Origin: Siphonodentalium dalli
Lineage: Eukaryota > Mollusca > Scaphopoda > Gadilida > Siphonodentaliidae
NCBI GenBank assembly: GCA_032622095.1
Contig: CP136069.1
Location: forward strand, 14,986,450-15,050,449
Direction of reading: 5' to 3'
DNA length: 64,000 bases
Shown: piece by piece, positions 23,197-35,159 of the stretch
Layout: each line of letters opens with the position of its first letter
Position numbering within the stretch: the stretch's first letter is position 1
Notes under the pieces: model-generated
What the model was told of the DNA's origin: nothing
The model's input: only the letters and a program-made list of their open reading frames with translations
Databases searched by the model: none
Made by a program: the position numbers and the translations under genes

Positions 23197-23200
23197 GGCT

Positions 23201-25390
23201 AGCATTTGGGTAATGTCAGTATTCTCGTCAGTTAGACATGGATCAGTCTCAGATACATAGTGTAGATTTGGTAAAGTATTCATAAGTGCACAAAATAAGC
23301 ATACAAAATTCAATGGAATGATTTGGGATTCAGGCATATTTTCGTATAGGGTACTTGGGATGGGTGCATGGTTTTAATTGAATGGGGGACCCGCTACTCT
23401 TGGGTGTGAATGTGGGGGGGGGGGTGATTGTTGTATTTAAAATCATTCAGCCGATGACATTGGCAAGCCATGCAGGCCTAGCTGTAGAATCTGAATCCAA
23501 ACATACAAAAACTTAGCAATGTCACTATCTGAATAATGTCACTAGTTAACCTCCTTAATTTTTGACCCACTGTTCGCGTTTAGAAACGGGTCGTGTATTG
23601 GTGGGACTTATTGCTTGTCGTGATGAGAATCAGTATGCAGCGGTGACATTATTGCAGGAGCACTTAAGTTTTCGCAAATGTTTCCTCGATGTTTATGGAA
23701 GATGGGTGTCAGTGGGTGTTCAGGATTGAAAGGAGGAATAATTTAATATTTAAGCATTTAAGCAATCCCAGCCCCAGGGATGCACGGTAAGTGTGTATTC
23801 CGACTCGCCACACATGCTGGTAGTTGTTTTGGGACAGGGTCATCATATGAAAGTATGTAGTGCTTACTGTTGCAATTTGAGTATACAATTTTGGGGGGGG
23901 GACACTTAGACTTATGTGGTCGGATGGGGTTGACCGTGGCTTGGTCTGTGGAAACAATACAGTAGTGGGTGTCGAGTGAGGTAAATGTCGAGTGGGGTAA
24001 ATGTCGAGTGGGTTAAATGTCGGGTAAATGTCGAGTGGGGTAAATGTCGAGTGGTGTGGGCTTCGTTGGGCCCTGGTAATGTCTGTAACTCAGGGTGACT
24101 CAGGGTACCACTGGGAGGAAGCCAGAATTTAGGTAGTCAGGCAGAATTAAGGATCATGAGACCTCATTTGATATGTGATATATTGTGGCAGTTGTTTGTA
24201 AAGTTGTTCAATTTCTTATTGGATTTTCTTAGGTTATATAATGTGGGACATTTTCGAATTAGTTTCGAAAAGAAATGGGTTATTACACAAAGTTGATCAT
24301 TTTAATTGTTTTGTTTTTTTAATTAATTTATTTGTTTATTCTTTCAAAATTTCTTTACAAATATTATATTACAGTGCACACTTAATATTTTTTTTTTTTA
24401 ATTTATTGATACATGTGTATTGTAGTTTCGAGTGGATCTCCAAAAGAATAAGATGGTATAAAAGGGAAGGGGATAATTAGGTCACGTGATCCTCAATTCG
24501 CAAGAGTAAGTAAACTTGGTTTAGATGTGGGGGAGATACATTGATGCATTAGTTTGTGTCAATGTGATTTTTGTGGGGTTTAGATTCCATCCCAATGGGT
24601 TGTGGTATAAAATGTGGTGAGCATATGTAATTGGGAAATAGGAATACATCAACATAGGAAAGATTATGATGGGTGGCAAGAAAAGTCTGGCACAAAATAC
24701 AGAGAATACAAATATTAACAACACTGTAGTCAACAGTAAGAAGGCAACACATATTCATGCAATTAAAGTGATAGTCATGATTTCTGGTCAGCATTTACAA
24801 CACAAAACTATTTGCTAATTTGATTTTGTGAGTCATACGTTTCTCAAGTAAGTGAATATTATGTTAAATAACCCAGCAATGACTTGGGTTATGGTAAATG
24901 ACAAATAGCCAGCTGATCTGGGGTGATGAAGATAAGTCACATGTTGACATGATGAAAATCATCATCTTAAAGGTAAAACTTAACCTTGGAATTAAAGTGA
25001 TGATACATGTGATCTTAGATTCTGGCCACCATTTAAGACAGCCATTTTGCTGGGGACTGGATAGTTACTTGGTACCCAGCATGACAATACCTGACCTGTG
25101 AGCTGTGTGACTCATAACGTGCACTTTCTGAATCACACAGTCCACACATCAGCCACTGTCATGCTAGGCACCAAGCAACATTACTGTATATATATTTTTT
25201 GGAGTATTGGATACATGAGTAGTACAAATGTAATAGATAAGACAGTATTCAATGCCAGCTCAGGCATACAATTTAATTCTCTAAGACATAGCTAGGAGGA
25301 TAACTTTATATTCGCCAAACCAGAAATAATGAATTCAGCTTTAAATAGATGATATAAGAGTAAGTGCCTAGTGTTCCCTTGTATGAAAGT
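23201..25390. other. Non-coding stretch with a 17-bp minisatellite
   Basis: Mostly AT-rich sequence without gene signs. A minisatellite based on GTCGAGTGGGGTAAAT occupies about 23970-24055. A weak pair of repeats (ATTAAAGTGAT...TTCTGG with CCATTTA-like continuation) occurs near 24760 and 24985. Short open frames have no domain. Confidence 0.5.
23970..24055 (+). repeat. 17-bp minisatellite
   Basis: About five copies of GTCGAGTGGGGTAAAT with small changes. Confidence 0.8.
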
Positions 25391-25771
25391 TTATATTCCT
25401 ATGGCATCTAATTGGCTAGCTATGTCATCGTGGACATTTAGTGACACCTTCTTCGAGAACTGGGATTTCTTGATGAAAATTCGTCCATCTTGAGACCAGT
25501 ATGAATGGTATGAATTTCCTCGTTTCCTGGAGGCAAGTTCTTTCATGATTTTTTGCCTTTTGCGTGTCATGTCTTCGACTATAAGCACACTTGAGATTCC
25601 CTTCAGATTTTTTCGTTTGCTATAAATCTCCTGTCTCATGTCATAAGTTGTGAAGTGAACAATAATATTGACAAACTTCCCTGTAGATGGAGATGGTGCA
25701 GGGGGTCGTGAGGCAGCTGAATCATTGGTATTGGCTCTAGGTTGTTTTTGAAAGATGTCACCGAGAGGCAT
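25391..25771 (-). pseudogene. LINE ORF1-like fragment
   Basis: 126 codons on the minus strand. The core NIIVHFTTYDMRQEIYSKRK, then LKGISSVLIVEDMTRKR, and YWSQDGRIFI match the layout of LINE ORF1 proteins (I-I-V-x-F, R-x-x-I-Y-x-x-R-x-x-L-K, E-D-[ML]-T-x-x-R, W-x-x-D-G-x-I-[FY]). It is preceded by a Pro/Ser/Ala-rich stretch. In the family this is an RNA-binding, RRM-like region of the retrotransposon RNP. No RT follows on the same strand, so it is an isolated fragment. The open frame may mean modest age. The family assignment is by pattern only. Confidence 0.55.
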
Positions 25772-26349
25772 GCTGAGTGGAGCATGTGCTCAAGTTTACT
25801 ACCATCATTAGTTATTGTCATCTTGGTATTGTTTTTAATATTGCCAATCAAAATCGTTGCCATGTGGAGATCGTAAGTTTGTTAAAACAAGGTTTATATA
25901 ATATCACAAATGCCTTTGCGATAACAAGCTACACGACGGGTGCGCATTCGGCGAAAATTCGGCACCAGTTCGAAAGCGTCACCTCAGTGTGCTTTCATGT
26001 TGATGTCGATGCTTCACGGTTTCCATGAAACTATATATATTGATATGAAGGGACGTGGCGCCGGAGATATTATCATAAGTGTGTATTCCGCCCAGAGACG
26101 TGGCGACAGGGGGGTTAGTGTAAACATATTTATTTGTCTAATTTATATAACACATGATATATAACACATACAATTTTTTTTATACAGACAATGGGATTGG
26201 AGGACAAATTCTGACTCACTTATGGGTACCCCCCTCTCCCATATGTTATTACACTGAAAAATAAATAATAAGTAATGGCAAAGCAACATGACTACCAAAA
26301 ACAAGTTGAACATATACACATATCACCGGTCACCCCCACCCCGAGTTAG

Positions 26350-26385
26350 TCGTAAGTTTGTATATATATATATATATATATATTT
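26350..26385. repeat. (TA)n microsatellite
   Basis: Short run of TA dinucleotides (about 22 bp) within a T/A-rich stretch. Confidence 0.85.
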
Positions 26386-26558
26386 AAAGTCGAGTTTGTT
26401 TGTTTCGATTGCTGGCTTGATCGTATCATTTTTTGGAAGAGTCAGTCAAAAGAATCCAGATTTGTCTCGCGTATGATGACCAAAAGTTTGACCAAATGTA
26501 GTAAAATATTGTTAAACTTATTAGCATTTTTGTATTGGCCACAGGGGAGAGACAATGA

Positions 26559-26591
26559 CACACCGGGCCGACCATGGTTCGGCCCGGTGTG
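26559..26591. repeat. GC-rich palindrome
   Basis: CACACCGGGCCGACCATGG meets its reverse complement with one extra T, giving a near-perfect hairpin with almost no loop. It stands out in an AT-rich setting and sits in the first of two related sub-repeats (about 26510-26730 and 26755-26885) that share GGCCACnGGGGAG and TGGAAAATTT[AC]CAACTGATGA. Confidence 0.75.
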
Positions 26592-27084
26592 CGAAAATTT
26601 TGTAATCTGAACAAGAAAATCGCAAAATCCTAGCATCTAGACTAGCGTCAAGGATTTTTAGAGTTGGAAATTTCAAACCTGACACCCCACTTAGGTTGGA
26701 AAATTTACAACTGATGACAATTCCAATGCCAATGTTGACCAAATGTATGAGAATATTGTTATCTTAAATTAACTAGCAGTTTTGACTGGCCACGGGGGAG
26801 TGACCAGGGCACAATATTTCCAAGTGTTGGAAATTTCCAACCTGTCACCCCCCTGAGGTTGGAAAATTTCCAACTGATGACCATTTTTTTTTTACAAAAA
26901 ATAGGAAAATATGCAAATATTGGTCCATAAACAATTAATTTCCCCCATAAATTGTTTGAAAATCAAACTACAAGAACATTTCAACCCAAGGGAGTAGGAA
27001 CCGGGGGGGGCAAGGGGGTATAGTAAAAGGTTAGTAAAAATATTTGGCAAACTAATGAAGTATCGCCGACGATCGCGGCAATGC

Positions 27085-27395
27085 ACACCCCCACGATACA
27101 TACCCACACCATACATACCTCCATGATACATACCCACACTATACATACCCAAACGATACATACCCATACTATAAATACCAAAACTATACATACCCACACT
27201 ATGCATACCCACATTATACATACCCACACTATACATAGCCACACTATACATACCCACACTATACATACCCACACGATACATACCCACACAATATATACCA
27301 CCACTATACATACCCCCACGATACATACCCACTATACATACCCACGATACATACACACACTATTCATACCCACACGATAAATACCCCACGATACA
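27085..27395. repeat. 15-bp minisatellite (about 20 copies)
   Basis: The unit CATACCCACACTATA is repeated with small changes. Because the period is a multiple of three, open frames run through it on both strands (Met-Tyr-Ser-Val-Gly and Thr-Ile-His-Thr-His type repeats). They are not evidence of a gene. Confidence 0.9.
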
Positions 27396-28070
27396 TGCCC
27401 ATGGTGATGTGTGTATCCATGTAGTCTACTTTCTCATGGTTGCTTGTGACATATTTACTTTCTGAATATCTGATCCCAGTTATGGGAGTAATTTCACTTC
27501 ATTAATGACTAGACAATCTAATCTATGATAATATAGTGGGTGGGAAAACAATGTCAGAAGCCACCAGAGAGCCACTTTAAGCTTCCAATGTCAGAAAATT
27601 TTCCCGGGGAAGGACCCTCCCCCATCGAGAGGGGGCGATCCCCTCTCATGCTCTCCCCACCGACTCCTTCGGCTATACCCCCCCCCCAAATAAAATTATG
27701 TGCTTGCTACGCCCCTGTTTCAACCTATTGTTGGTGTGAAATTTCCAACTAATGTTTTGGCAGGTATGAAATTTCCAACTGTTGAAAATTTTGACCAAAG
27801 TTGGGGGGTGAGACCCCCCCCCCCCCCCATGTCGCCACGTCTCTGTTTATGATGGCATGGTTGTCGAATATGCACAAGAAGCTATTCTACCCACTCATTC
27901 ATACAAATAACTAGCAGAAAACATTACTTTGCGCCATCAAAACCTGCGTCCAAGATGTTTTGCTTGAACCCGAATACCAGTTAATTCGGGGGTATGAATC
28001 CCGCGTACGGCTTCAAAACACCATGAATCCCGCGTACCGAAAAGGGGGGGGGGTCATACCCTCAACGCTA

Positions 28071-28508
28071 TCTACTACATATTTTGGGACTTCTGTATGT
28101 TTGTCTGTTAGGTATGACCGGGAAAACTGCCGGACGGATTTCGACGAAATTTGATATCTAGGAGTACTTTTGTCCGGGGAGTGTTTTTGACCCCGACCTG
28201 GCCATGAATTTAAAAATGGTCAATTCAATGTCAAATCGTGTAAAACGGATGGATTTCCACGAAATTTGATACCTATGGGTACGTTTTTGGACCGGTAAAA
28301 TTGTGTCCCCGACCTGACCTTGACCTTTAAAATGGTCAATTCAAGGTCAAATCGCGCCTTTGAACGGGATTTTGATGAAATTGATACCTAGGGGTAATTT
28401 TGTCGTGGGAATGTTTTACACGGGTCAAATCGAGACCCTGACCTGACCTTGACCTTCAAAATTGTCAATAGGGAAAAGAGCACGGACGAAGTCGGGTCAC
28501 CCTGCTAG
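28071..28508 (+). mobile_element. Non-autonomous Helitron-like (pearl-like) element
   Basis: Starts TCTACTACATATTTTGGGAC after an A and ends CCCTGCTAG before a T, the A|TC...CTAG|T geometry of Helitron-type elements. A TGTTTGTCTGTT tract follows the left end. Core units of about 110-130 bp then repeat (GACGAAATTTGATA..TAGG, GACCTGACCTTGACC). This order (left end, tetranucleotide tract, core repeats, right end) is that of the bivalve pearl family, which has been linked to Helentrons. There is no coding capacity. Confidence 0.6.
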
Positions 28509-29985
28509 TATAATATAAATATTTATACTTAAGTAGTCTATCACTAACCTAATTGTAGCCCCAAATCCAAACGTGCTAATAAAGATCTAGTTTAATGCAG
28601 GAGCATGTACGTCGGTATACTGTAGGTACGCCTCCAAGATGTATGCTCAGCGGAGAGCTTGCGTCGGGTGGGTTCAGACTTGGCAAATTCCACCGGAAAC
28701 AAATGTGGAAAATTACTTAAAAAATCAAACTTTGAGATAAAAATTTGTTGACGTGGTCAGCAGTATCCAGGTGCAACTTTCGAACGATTGTATAAGTTTT
28801 AGAGTGGACCGTTTAATCCTGGTAGCGCGTAACATTGTTAACGGGTGAAATATATTACTCAAATTCAACCGCACTATTTTTGATGCCAAATTCAAATGGG
28901 TTTATCAAGGAGCAAGCTAATTCTCCAGCAGGTACAGCGATATACCATAGATACGCCCCCAAAGATTTACTGCTCTACCATGAAAGTAACCTGCCCGAGG
29001 AGAGCGCCAAACAATGGAAAATCGCGAATCTACTCAATCTAGTGTTTTATATTTTGAACAATGCATGTGTTTGGTAGTATATATACGATCACCATTAGTT
29101 TTAAAACGGACGGATAAGCACTCAGATGACAGTATCGATTGTGATATAGTTATATCTTGATTACTGTTAATTCTATTACAAAGACGTTAATGGGTATAGT
29201 GTGGCGATGACGCTCTGAATTAAATGATAAGCGGTCTTTCCTCTTCCATTAAAACGAACAATTCTGAATCCGAAACTGAAAGTACTATCCACTAAATGCG
29301 ATATAACGGAGTTATTTTACATTAATATGATATGCACCCTTTTGATATATATATACATGCCGATTACTCTATAATCAGGCACACCAAATTTCATGACCGT
29401 TGAACAGGATTTGGGCATCCAGGGGAGCGGTTATAATTAGCCATAAAATGTATCCCTACTGAATACAAATGAACTGATTGGCTGGGTGAATGGTGACTCA
29501 GTTGGTCAGGACAATGATGCATTAGACAGTCATTAATCATCATGACATAAACCTTTGGAGTATATTTATTATTTAGAAATGTCAATGCAAGTCCACCATC
29601 GGATCATTAAGCACCAATATGCATTCGCATGAAGAGGAATACACATATACGCATAACACTCACATGGGATGGGATGGGATACCATGGAAGTATATCTGAT
29701 TCCATGGAATCTGAACTCTAGTTTCTTATTTGTTTTCATTTTGAAAAAAAACAACTTTTTTTTAAACATTTTTTTTTAATTGAGCAAGGATTTCAATTAA
29801 ACTTTTTGTTTTAAGAGTTATCTCCCTGGCATTGCGCTATTTTGACCAATGACACCATTTGAAGTCGTTCTAAGAATTACTATGGAGAAATGGAGCTATG
29901 GCCCTGGTTTCGCAACTAATTGACCTGGTAACTTCATTTGAACTAATCTGATTATGAGCCACCTAGGGAACATCCACACCAAATA
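28509..29985. other. Non-coding stretch with two related segments
   Basis: Mostly featureless. A short motif (GCAGG..AC-GT-GATATAC.. GTAGGTACGCC/ATAGATACGCC followed by AAGAT) recurs near 28597 and 28925, suggesting remnants of one repeat family. Confidence 0.4.
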
Positions 29986-30112
29986 TGAACCCATTCGGTC
30001 CTATACTTTTGGAGAAGAAGAATATTCTTGACGGATGGATGGACGGACGGACGACGGAAGGAGTGATGACTATAGCTCCACCGGAGACTTCGTCTCAGGT
30101 GAGCTAAAAAAC
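29985..30112 (+). repeat. 3' tail of a dispersed mollusc-type repeat
   Basis: The segment has GGACGGACGGACGACGGAAG, then CTATAGCTCCACCGGAGACTT-CGTCTC and ends AGGTGAGCTAAAAA. The final part folds into a stem (GAGAC TTCG TCTC inside GCTCnACC/GGTGAGC). I know closely similar tails as widespread in mollusc genomes; that is recollection, not a search. Confidence 0.5.
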
Positions 30113-31190
30113 CAAATTCGTTTTTTTAGAGTTGAAATTCAAGCGATGTTCTGGAAAGCTGGAATCAAATTCGTGTGGGAGTACAAATTGATGTTGAAAT
30201 CGGCAAATTACTAGTGGGGTGGGAAACACATCCTCACAAAATCGATAAGCATGGCCTTTGGGTAAAAAGAAGACCTTTCGGGCAAAAAACTCAGAATCTA
30301 TTTTTGTTCGAAATGTTCTAAAGCCAGCGATGGTGTGGAAAACAAGGACCAAATTCGAGTGGGAGCACGAATTGAACCAATGGTGAATGAGCGAGTTTAT
30401 TTGGCCCAATTCCTGGGATATAGCACAGTAAAGGCTCATACACGTGCCATATTTTCACAGTGGTCCATGAGACAGATGAATCGAATTTGATGAAGTAATT
30501 TTGCCATTTACCCGTGACTTCATCACTGCATGGATTGAATGGAACATCCCTCCCGATAAAATCCGAAATTGAATGAATAATGAAATTGTGTAAGTCGAAC
30601 GTCGAATGCCTAGCCAACTTCACGCAAATGTCAGACGAATGCCACACACCCGCACATAGGGTGTGGTGGGGGGTCAGATAGCGGAAATTATTTTTTTCGA
30701 CCCAAGTTTTTGCAAGGGAAATTGCATGGGGACCCACTCCCAAAAAATTAGCAAAGTAATTTGTTTTCTCTTGGACATCTCATACAGGCACACTGACAAA
30801 TATATCTACATGTATAGCCAGTTAGCAGAGAAATAACTTTATCTGCATCAAATAGTCTATCACTGACAGAAACATTCCAGGCACAGGGAGGGGTTATGGG
30901 TGGTCCTAGGTCGGAACATGTGATGCACATGTATTCCAGTCAACATATTTATAAAATAGTATTATAGGCCTATCACCCTGTCACTGATAGTATTTGTATA
31001 CATTAGTCAGCATTCAGTGTGTTTCCTAAAAGTTCCTATTGTCTGCATAAAACCGTTGGAAGTTATTTAATTTTAACATACAGGTGGGTCCCCAATTTGT
31101 CAGAGGAAAGTTGTTTTTGCATGTATATGGGAAGGGGTTGGTCTCTGGTTTGGGCGGATTTTTTTGTTCACCCCTGTGGACAAATGTCTT
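30113..31190. other. Non-coding stretch with diverged sub-repeats
   Basis: Two related pieces (CAAATTCGTGTGGGAGTACAAATTG near 30166 and CAAATTCGAGTGGGAGCACGAATTG near 30350) suggest an old tandem duplication of about 180 bp. The 141-residue minus-strand frame here (30318-30743) has no domain. Confidence 0.45.
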
Positions 31191-31194
31191 TTTA

Positions 31195-31350
31195 ATACCC
31201 CCCACGCACACACACCCTCACACACAAACCCTCACCTCCCCCACACACTCTCACACACACCCTCCCTCACACACCTACACACACACCCTCTCTCGCACCA
31301 TCACACACACACACCCTCCCTCTCCCTCACTCACGCACAAACAAACACAC
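31195..31350. repeat. CA/CCCTCACACA-rich simple repeat
   Basis: Imperfect CA-rich microsatellite with CCCTC interruptions, giving spurious Thr/His/Pro-rich frames. Confidence 0.9.
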
Positions 31351-31457
31351 ACACACTTGATGATAAACTTGGAACTTTAAACAATCATCCTGAGACCGAC
31401 AGCGTCATTTTATAGAAACATTTAAGATTCACCATAATGGTACCGGATAGTCACAGA

Positions 31458-31530
31458 ATGTGGTCCCCAGAGGGTGAATTTAGTGGTCACCAGAGGGTGA
31501 ATTTAGTGGTCACCAGAGGGTGAATTTAGA
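31458..31530 (+). repeat. 25-bp tandem repeat, three copies
   Basis: GTGGTC[AC]CCAGAGGGTGAATT followed by TA, repeated three times. Confidence 0.85.
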
Positions 31531-33900
31531 AATTCATCCTCTACACGGGAATCCCTCGTTCTGCATGGCCGCATCTGCTATGCTATGGCGAAGATGGTGA
31601 TGTGCAGCCATTGAGAAGTTTCTGAAGAAACTAAAACAAAACTTGTAAATTTTATAATAAATCTACTTCCAGGAGAAGCCTAAGCAGACTGAGACAGAAC
31701 GAAATCCCCAGAATGTGAATGGAGTGAAGCTATAGCCCGCTGTGGGGTGGGGTTAGCATAACTAAATTCACCCTCTGGGGGCCTAATTATGTAAATGTTC
31801 GGCACCATACTAGCAGGGTTACAAGGCGTTTACCGGGTTATGGGCATTTGGTGGGAATAGATGTTATACTTATTCTCATAAATAGTATATCCAAATGATG
31901 CCACAAAATGTCATTATTAAAAAAATGAATAATAAGTAGTGGCCCACCTTGTCGGAGGGATTGTTTATCGCAATTAATTCGTCCCACCAATAAAGAAGTA
32001 TTTATTTATTTACAACTGCGGGAACTTCAGACATGATATATCATTTTTTAATCATTGTTTTTGTTTCTGTTTTTGTTTTAACTATAATTGTCATTGGGAT
32101 AAAAACATGAACACCATAAACACATTAGTTCGCCAAAATAAAAGACAACAATTGTGTGTGTTAGAGATGCGTATTTGATATGTCAATCTAGTGGGTTAGA
32201 CTAATATAAGAGTTTGATGACACCTGGTAATCATATCTCCACGAAGATACAAATGTTTTGAGAAATGTCCAGGTGTTGCTCTGTTCATGGTGCTATATAC
32301 TGGCTAAGTGTCCTTAGATTAAAAGAAATGTTGCTATATATCTGCTACATGAGCCCGACAACTACTATTACACTAAAATTATAACAATAAGCAGTTACTT
32401 TTATACAGACTTGGATACGTTATGTGTTGTGGGAGTAACATATTTGGTAACCTCAGTTTACAGATATGCAAATAATTCACTGACTGACTCGATGCACTGA
32501 TGACAGTTATTGTCTGTTTAGCCATTGATAGTAACATTACTGCTTTAGACAGGTGTTCGCTCTTTGTCCATGCACACACTGATCTAGACTTAACTATCTT
32601 AGCATGTCTTACCATCAAAGAGTATACTTATTTCTGTTTTACATTTCTCTAAGCTCTTGATCATTATGTTTACACGATTGCTCAAGTTTCTAGTCCCAAT
32701 GTTGTTTCATAAGTTCATCAAGGAAAAACCTAATTTATTTTGGTCATACGTTTTCTAAACTGTATAATGCACAAGATTGTTGAAGTTTCCAGTATATTGT
32801 TAGTTATTGTTTTGTTGAAAATATATTTCAGATCTCACTAAGTTTTGTTCTAAAAATATCCATGCCAAGTTCTTGCCAAATGTCGTCAGAAAGGAAGTGT
32901 TTCGCCTCACCGTCCCATATGCAACATGCCATAGCTTAATGGCATCTCCACTAAGGCCCATGTGAGACCCCAGTAACATACATATGGCGTATTTGCAGTT
33001 GTAGTACGTTTTAAACTGTTGCAAATGTCAAATATAGGCACAAAGGGTCTTTGGTAAAAAAAACAATTGCATGAAACTGGGACAACCTGCCCACACCGGC
33101 ATACCTTCCTGAAAAACTGTACTACCCCCCCCCCCCCCCTTCGGTTCTACCCCCGGCGCTATCCTTGAATCACCCAACTATCACCTCCACGTTTCTAACT
33201 ACCCCGCCTGAGGTATGCGTTATTCTGCTGTTTTCATCACACGGTTGGTGCATGAGTTCCCAATTGTCTTAGAAAAAAACAACTTGCGATGTGGGGGTGG
33301 GTCGGACAGGAAAAAAAACTTGCCTTCCCGGGGCAACTTAAATTCTGGATATTTTTCCAGACATCCATCCTTCCAACGCAATTGCTTTCCAATGGAAATT
33401 GGGGGGGCATGTACCCCCCCCCCCCCCACCCTCCAGTTTGATGAACACGGTGAAAATAGCAGAATGGGTCAGACAAAATGCGTAATGAAAAACACCACAA
33501 ATCTAGAAACAATTTACAACACACTCGTAATTAAACTTGTCAAATAAGTTTCAGCATCTATACCCTCACCAGTATATGCATTGCATGCACGGTACGACAA
33601 TTAAGTATATGTATGCACAGAAGCATCGGGCAATGCGGGTTTTGTGGGGGCAGAGTAGATCAGGCCACGAGTCCGCACTCGTTCTACGCCCGTCGAGATC
33701 ATATTCCGCCAGTACAGAACCTGGGAAGTTTTTTTATTTTGTGATATGGAAGTATATAACATTGAAACAAGGTTGCGCATCAAATATGGCTCTGGTCGAG
33801 TTTTTTGCCCATAACAGTGCATCTGTCTGACCGAGAATCACTAAAAATGGACGGACAAAAGAACCATACTTCAGAACAAAAGGCCATACATGTAACTCAT
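31531..33900. other. Non-coding stretch; one Helitron-like right end
   Basis: No gene signs. At 31810 the plus strand reads A|CTAGCAGGGTTACAAGGCG, the reverse complement of a right end TAACCCTGCTAG|T like that at 53745. So a minus-strand Helitron-like fragment probably ends here. C and G runs occur near 33125 and 33410. Confidence 0.4.
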
Positions 33901-33904
33901 GTAA

Positions 33905-34560
33905 AAACAAGATGGCTGCCACCGGCCATGTTTTTCATCGAAACTCGTTCAAATTCTACCCCTCCCATCTGGATGTGATCCTAAACAAGCTTGTAGTTTC
34001 AAAACAATTCTCCAATAAATGTGGGCCGCATGGTTTGCTGGTTGATTCACATTGGAAATCCAAGATGGCTGCTGGCGGCCATGTTATAAAACAAATTTCA
34101 GGTAAAAAGGGAGGCTCCCATCTAGAAGTTACCGAAGATCCATATGAAGTTTGGTGACGATTGGGCAAGAAGAGGTGTGCTATATGATTTTGTCATACAT
34201 GCAAAGAGTATAATCCAAGATGGCCGCTGGCAACCATGTTTTTTTTAAAGATTTCGGTAAAAAATGGTAAGAACCCATCTAGATGTTACCTCGATGATCC
34301 ATATGAAGTTTGGATCGGACGAGGGATTTGCTCTGCTGGGGGTGCTAAAATAATTAGTAATGTAAAGAGTAAAATCTAAAATGGCTACCGGCGGCCATGT
34401 TTTTCGTCGAAAATCGTTCAACTTCGATAGCTCCCATTTAGAGGTGATCATAAATAAGTCTGTGAAGTTTCAAAACAATTCTGGGCTACAGGGTGTGCAG
34501 ATGGATTCACATTTAAAATCAAAGATGGCTGCCGGCAGCCTTGTTTTTTAACAGTATTGA
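33905..34560 (+). repeat. 150-160-bp tandem repeats (AAGATGGC-type), plus orientation
   Basis: Five units, marked by AAGATGGCTGCCGGCGGCCATG-like cores near 33911, 34063, 34218, 34380 and 34524 (the core itself folds, GCCGGCGGC), each followed by a TTTTTCGTCGAAA..TTCAA-like or equivalent segment and then CCCATCTAGATGT. They give apparently coding frames but the divergence is not codon-like. Confidence 0.75.
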
Positions 34561-35159
34561 ACCCACCCCGACCCTTCTCTTCATGCATCAATGCTCTATT
34601 TCTGTTAATTTATAAGCCTGGACATTTAAAATCATTTTTGTAGACATAATTTCATTAATTTGCCTTTAAACATGGATTTGGACAAATAATTACATGGCAT
34701 CATTCTGCAATGTTTTTTCCGAACACTAGGCGGGGGTGGGTGGATATTTCAACCGCCCGGTTTACACATTTTTTTCCTGGAGTCATGTTTCTTCTCAATA
34801 ATGGGACAACAGTGTTAAAGAAAGCTTCTATTGTGTAATATATATGAACTTTAACCCTTGGTATGGGGTTTTGAGTTCACCAACATTTAATAATGATGGA
34901 TGACATCAATGGGTGCTAAAAACGGTCAATGCACATTGATATGTAAAGGCTCAAATTTAAATAGTTCTATGCAAACAGATATATCATTTATTCTACATGC
35001 TATCAATGAAAACATATAACACAATAATATATTCTTCAAATACATGTAAACTCTTCAAATAAAATTTAAATAACTTTTCAAAAAACCATAACAAAATAAA
35101 ACAAAGGTGTTAAAAGAAACTTTGACCGATTCAACGATTTGGTATATGAGTTTAGGATC
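34561..35159. other. AT-rich spacer
   Basis: Separates the plus-oriented and minus-oriented AAGATGGC-type arrays. Nothing recognised. Confidence 0.4.

Larger units (their letters stand above)
15917..23200 (+). mobile_element. Complete non-coding LTR retrotransposon (LARD-like), very young
   Basis: Two direct 432-bp repeats (15921-16352 and 22765-23196) begin TGTGAGATAA and end ACCTCACA, and are flanked by the 4-bp duplication GGCT (15917-15920 and 23197-23200). By eye the LTRs differ at a single base (C versus T in ACTAGGAT[C/T]ATCG), so insertion is recent. The 6.4-kb interior has no gag, protease, RT, RNase H or integrase; its longest frame (16773-17159) is low-complexity. Interior plus-strand sequence is clearly poor in G and rich in A and C. 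It must have been mobilised by another element's proteins. Orientation follows the TATA/poly-A order in the LTRs. Confidence 0.92.
26093..27845. mobile_element. Possible 1.75-kb element with short inverted ends
   Basis: CAGAGACGTGGCGACA followed by a G run (26093 on) is mirrored by a C run, then TGTCGCCACGTCTCTG, ending at 27845. The interior is non-coding and includes a palindrome, a minisatellite and repeated TTGGAAATTTCCAAC motifs. No target duplication is evident, and the G/C runs could mislead, so confidence is low. Confidence 0.35.

Noticed and set aside
27085-27395. Repetitive proteins on both strands
   Set aside because: A 15-bp minisatellite keeps all frames open; both strands cannot be meaningful.
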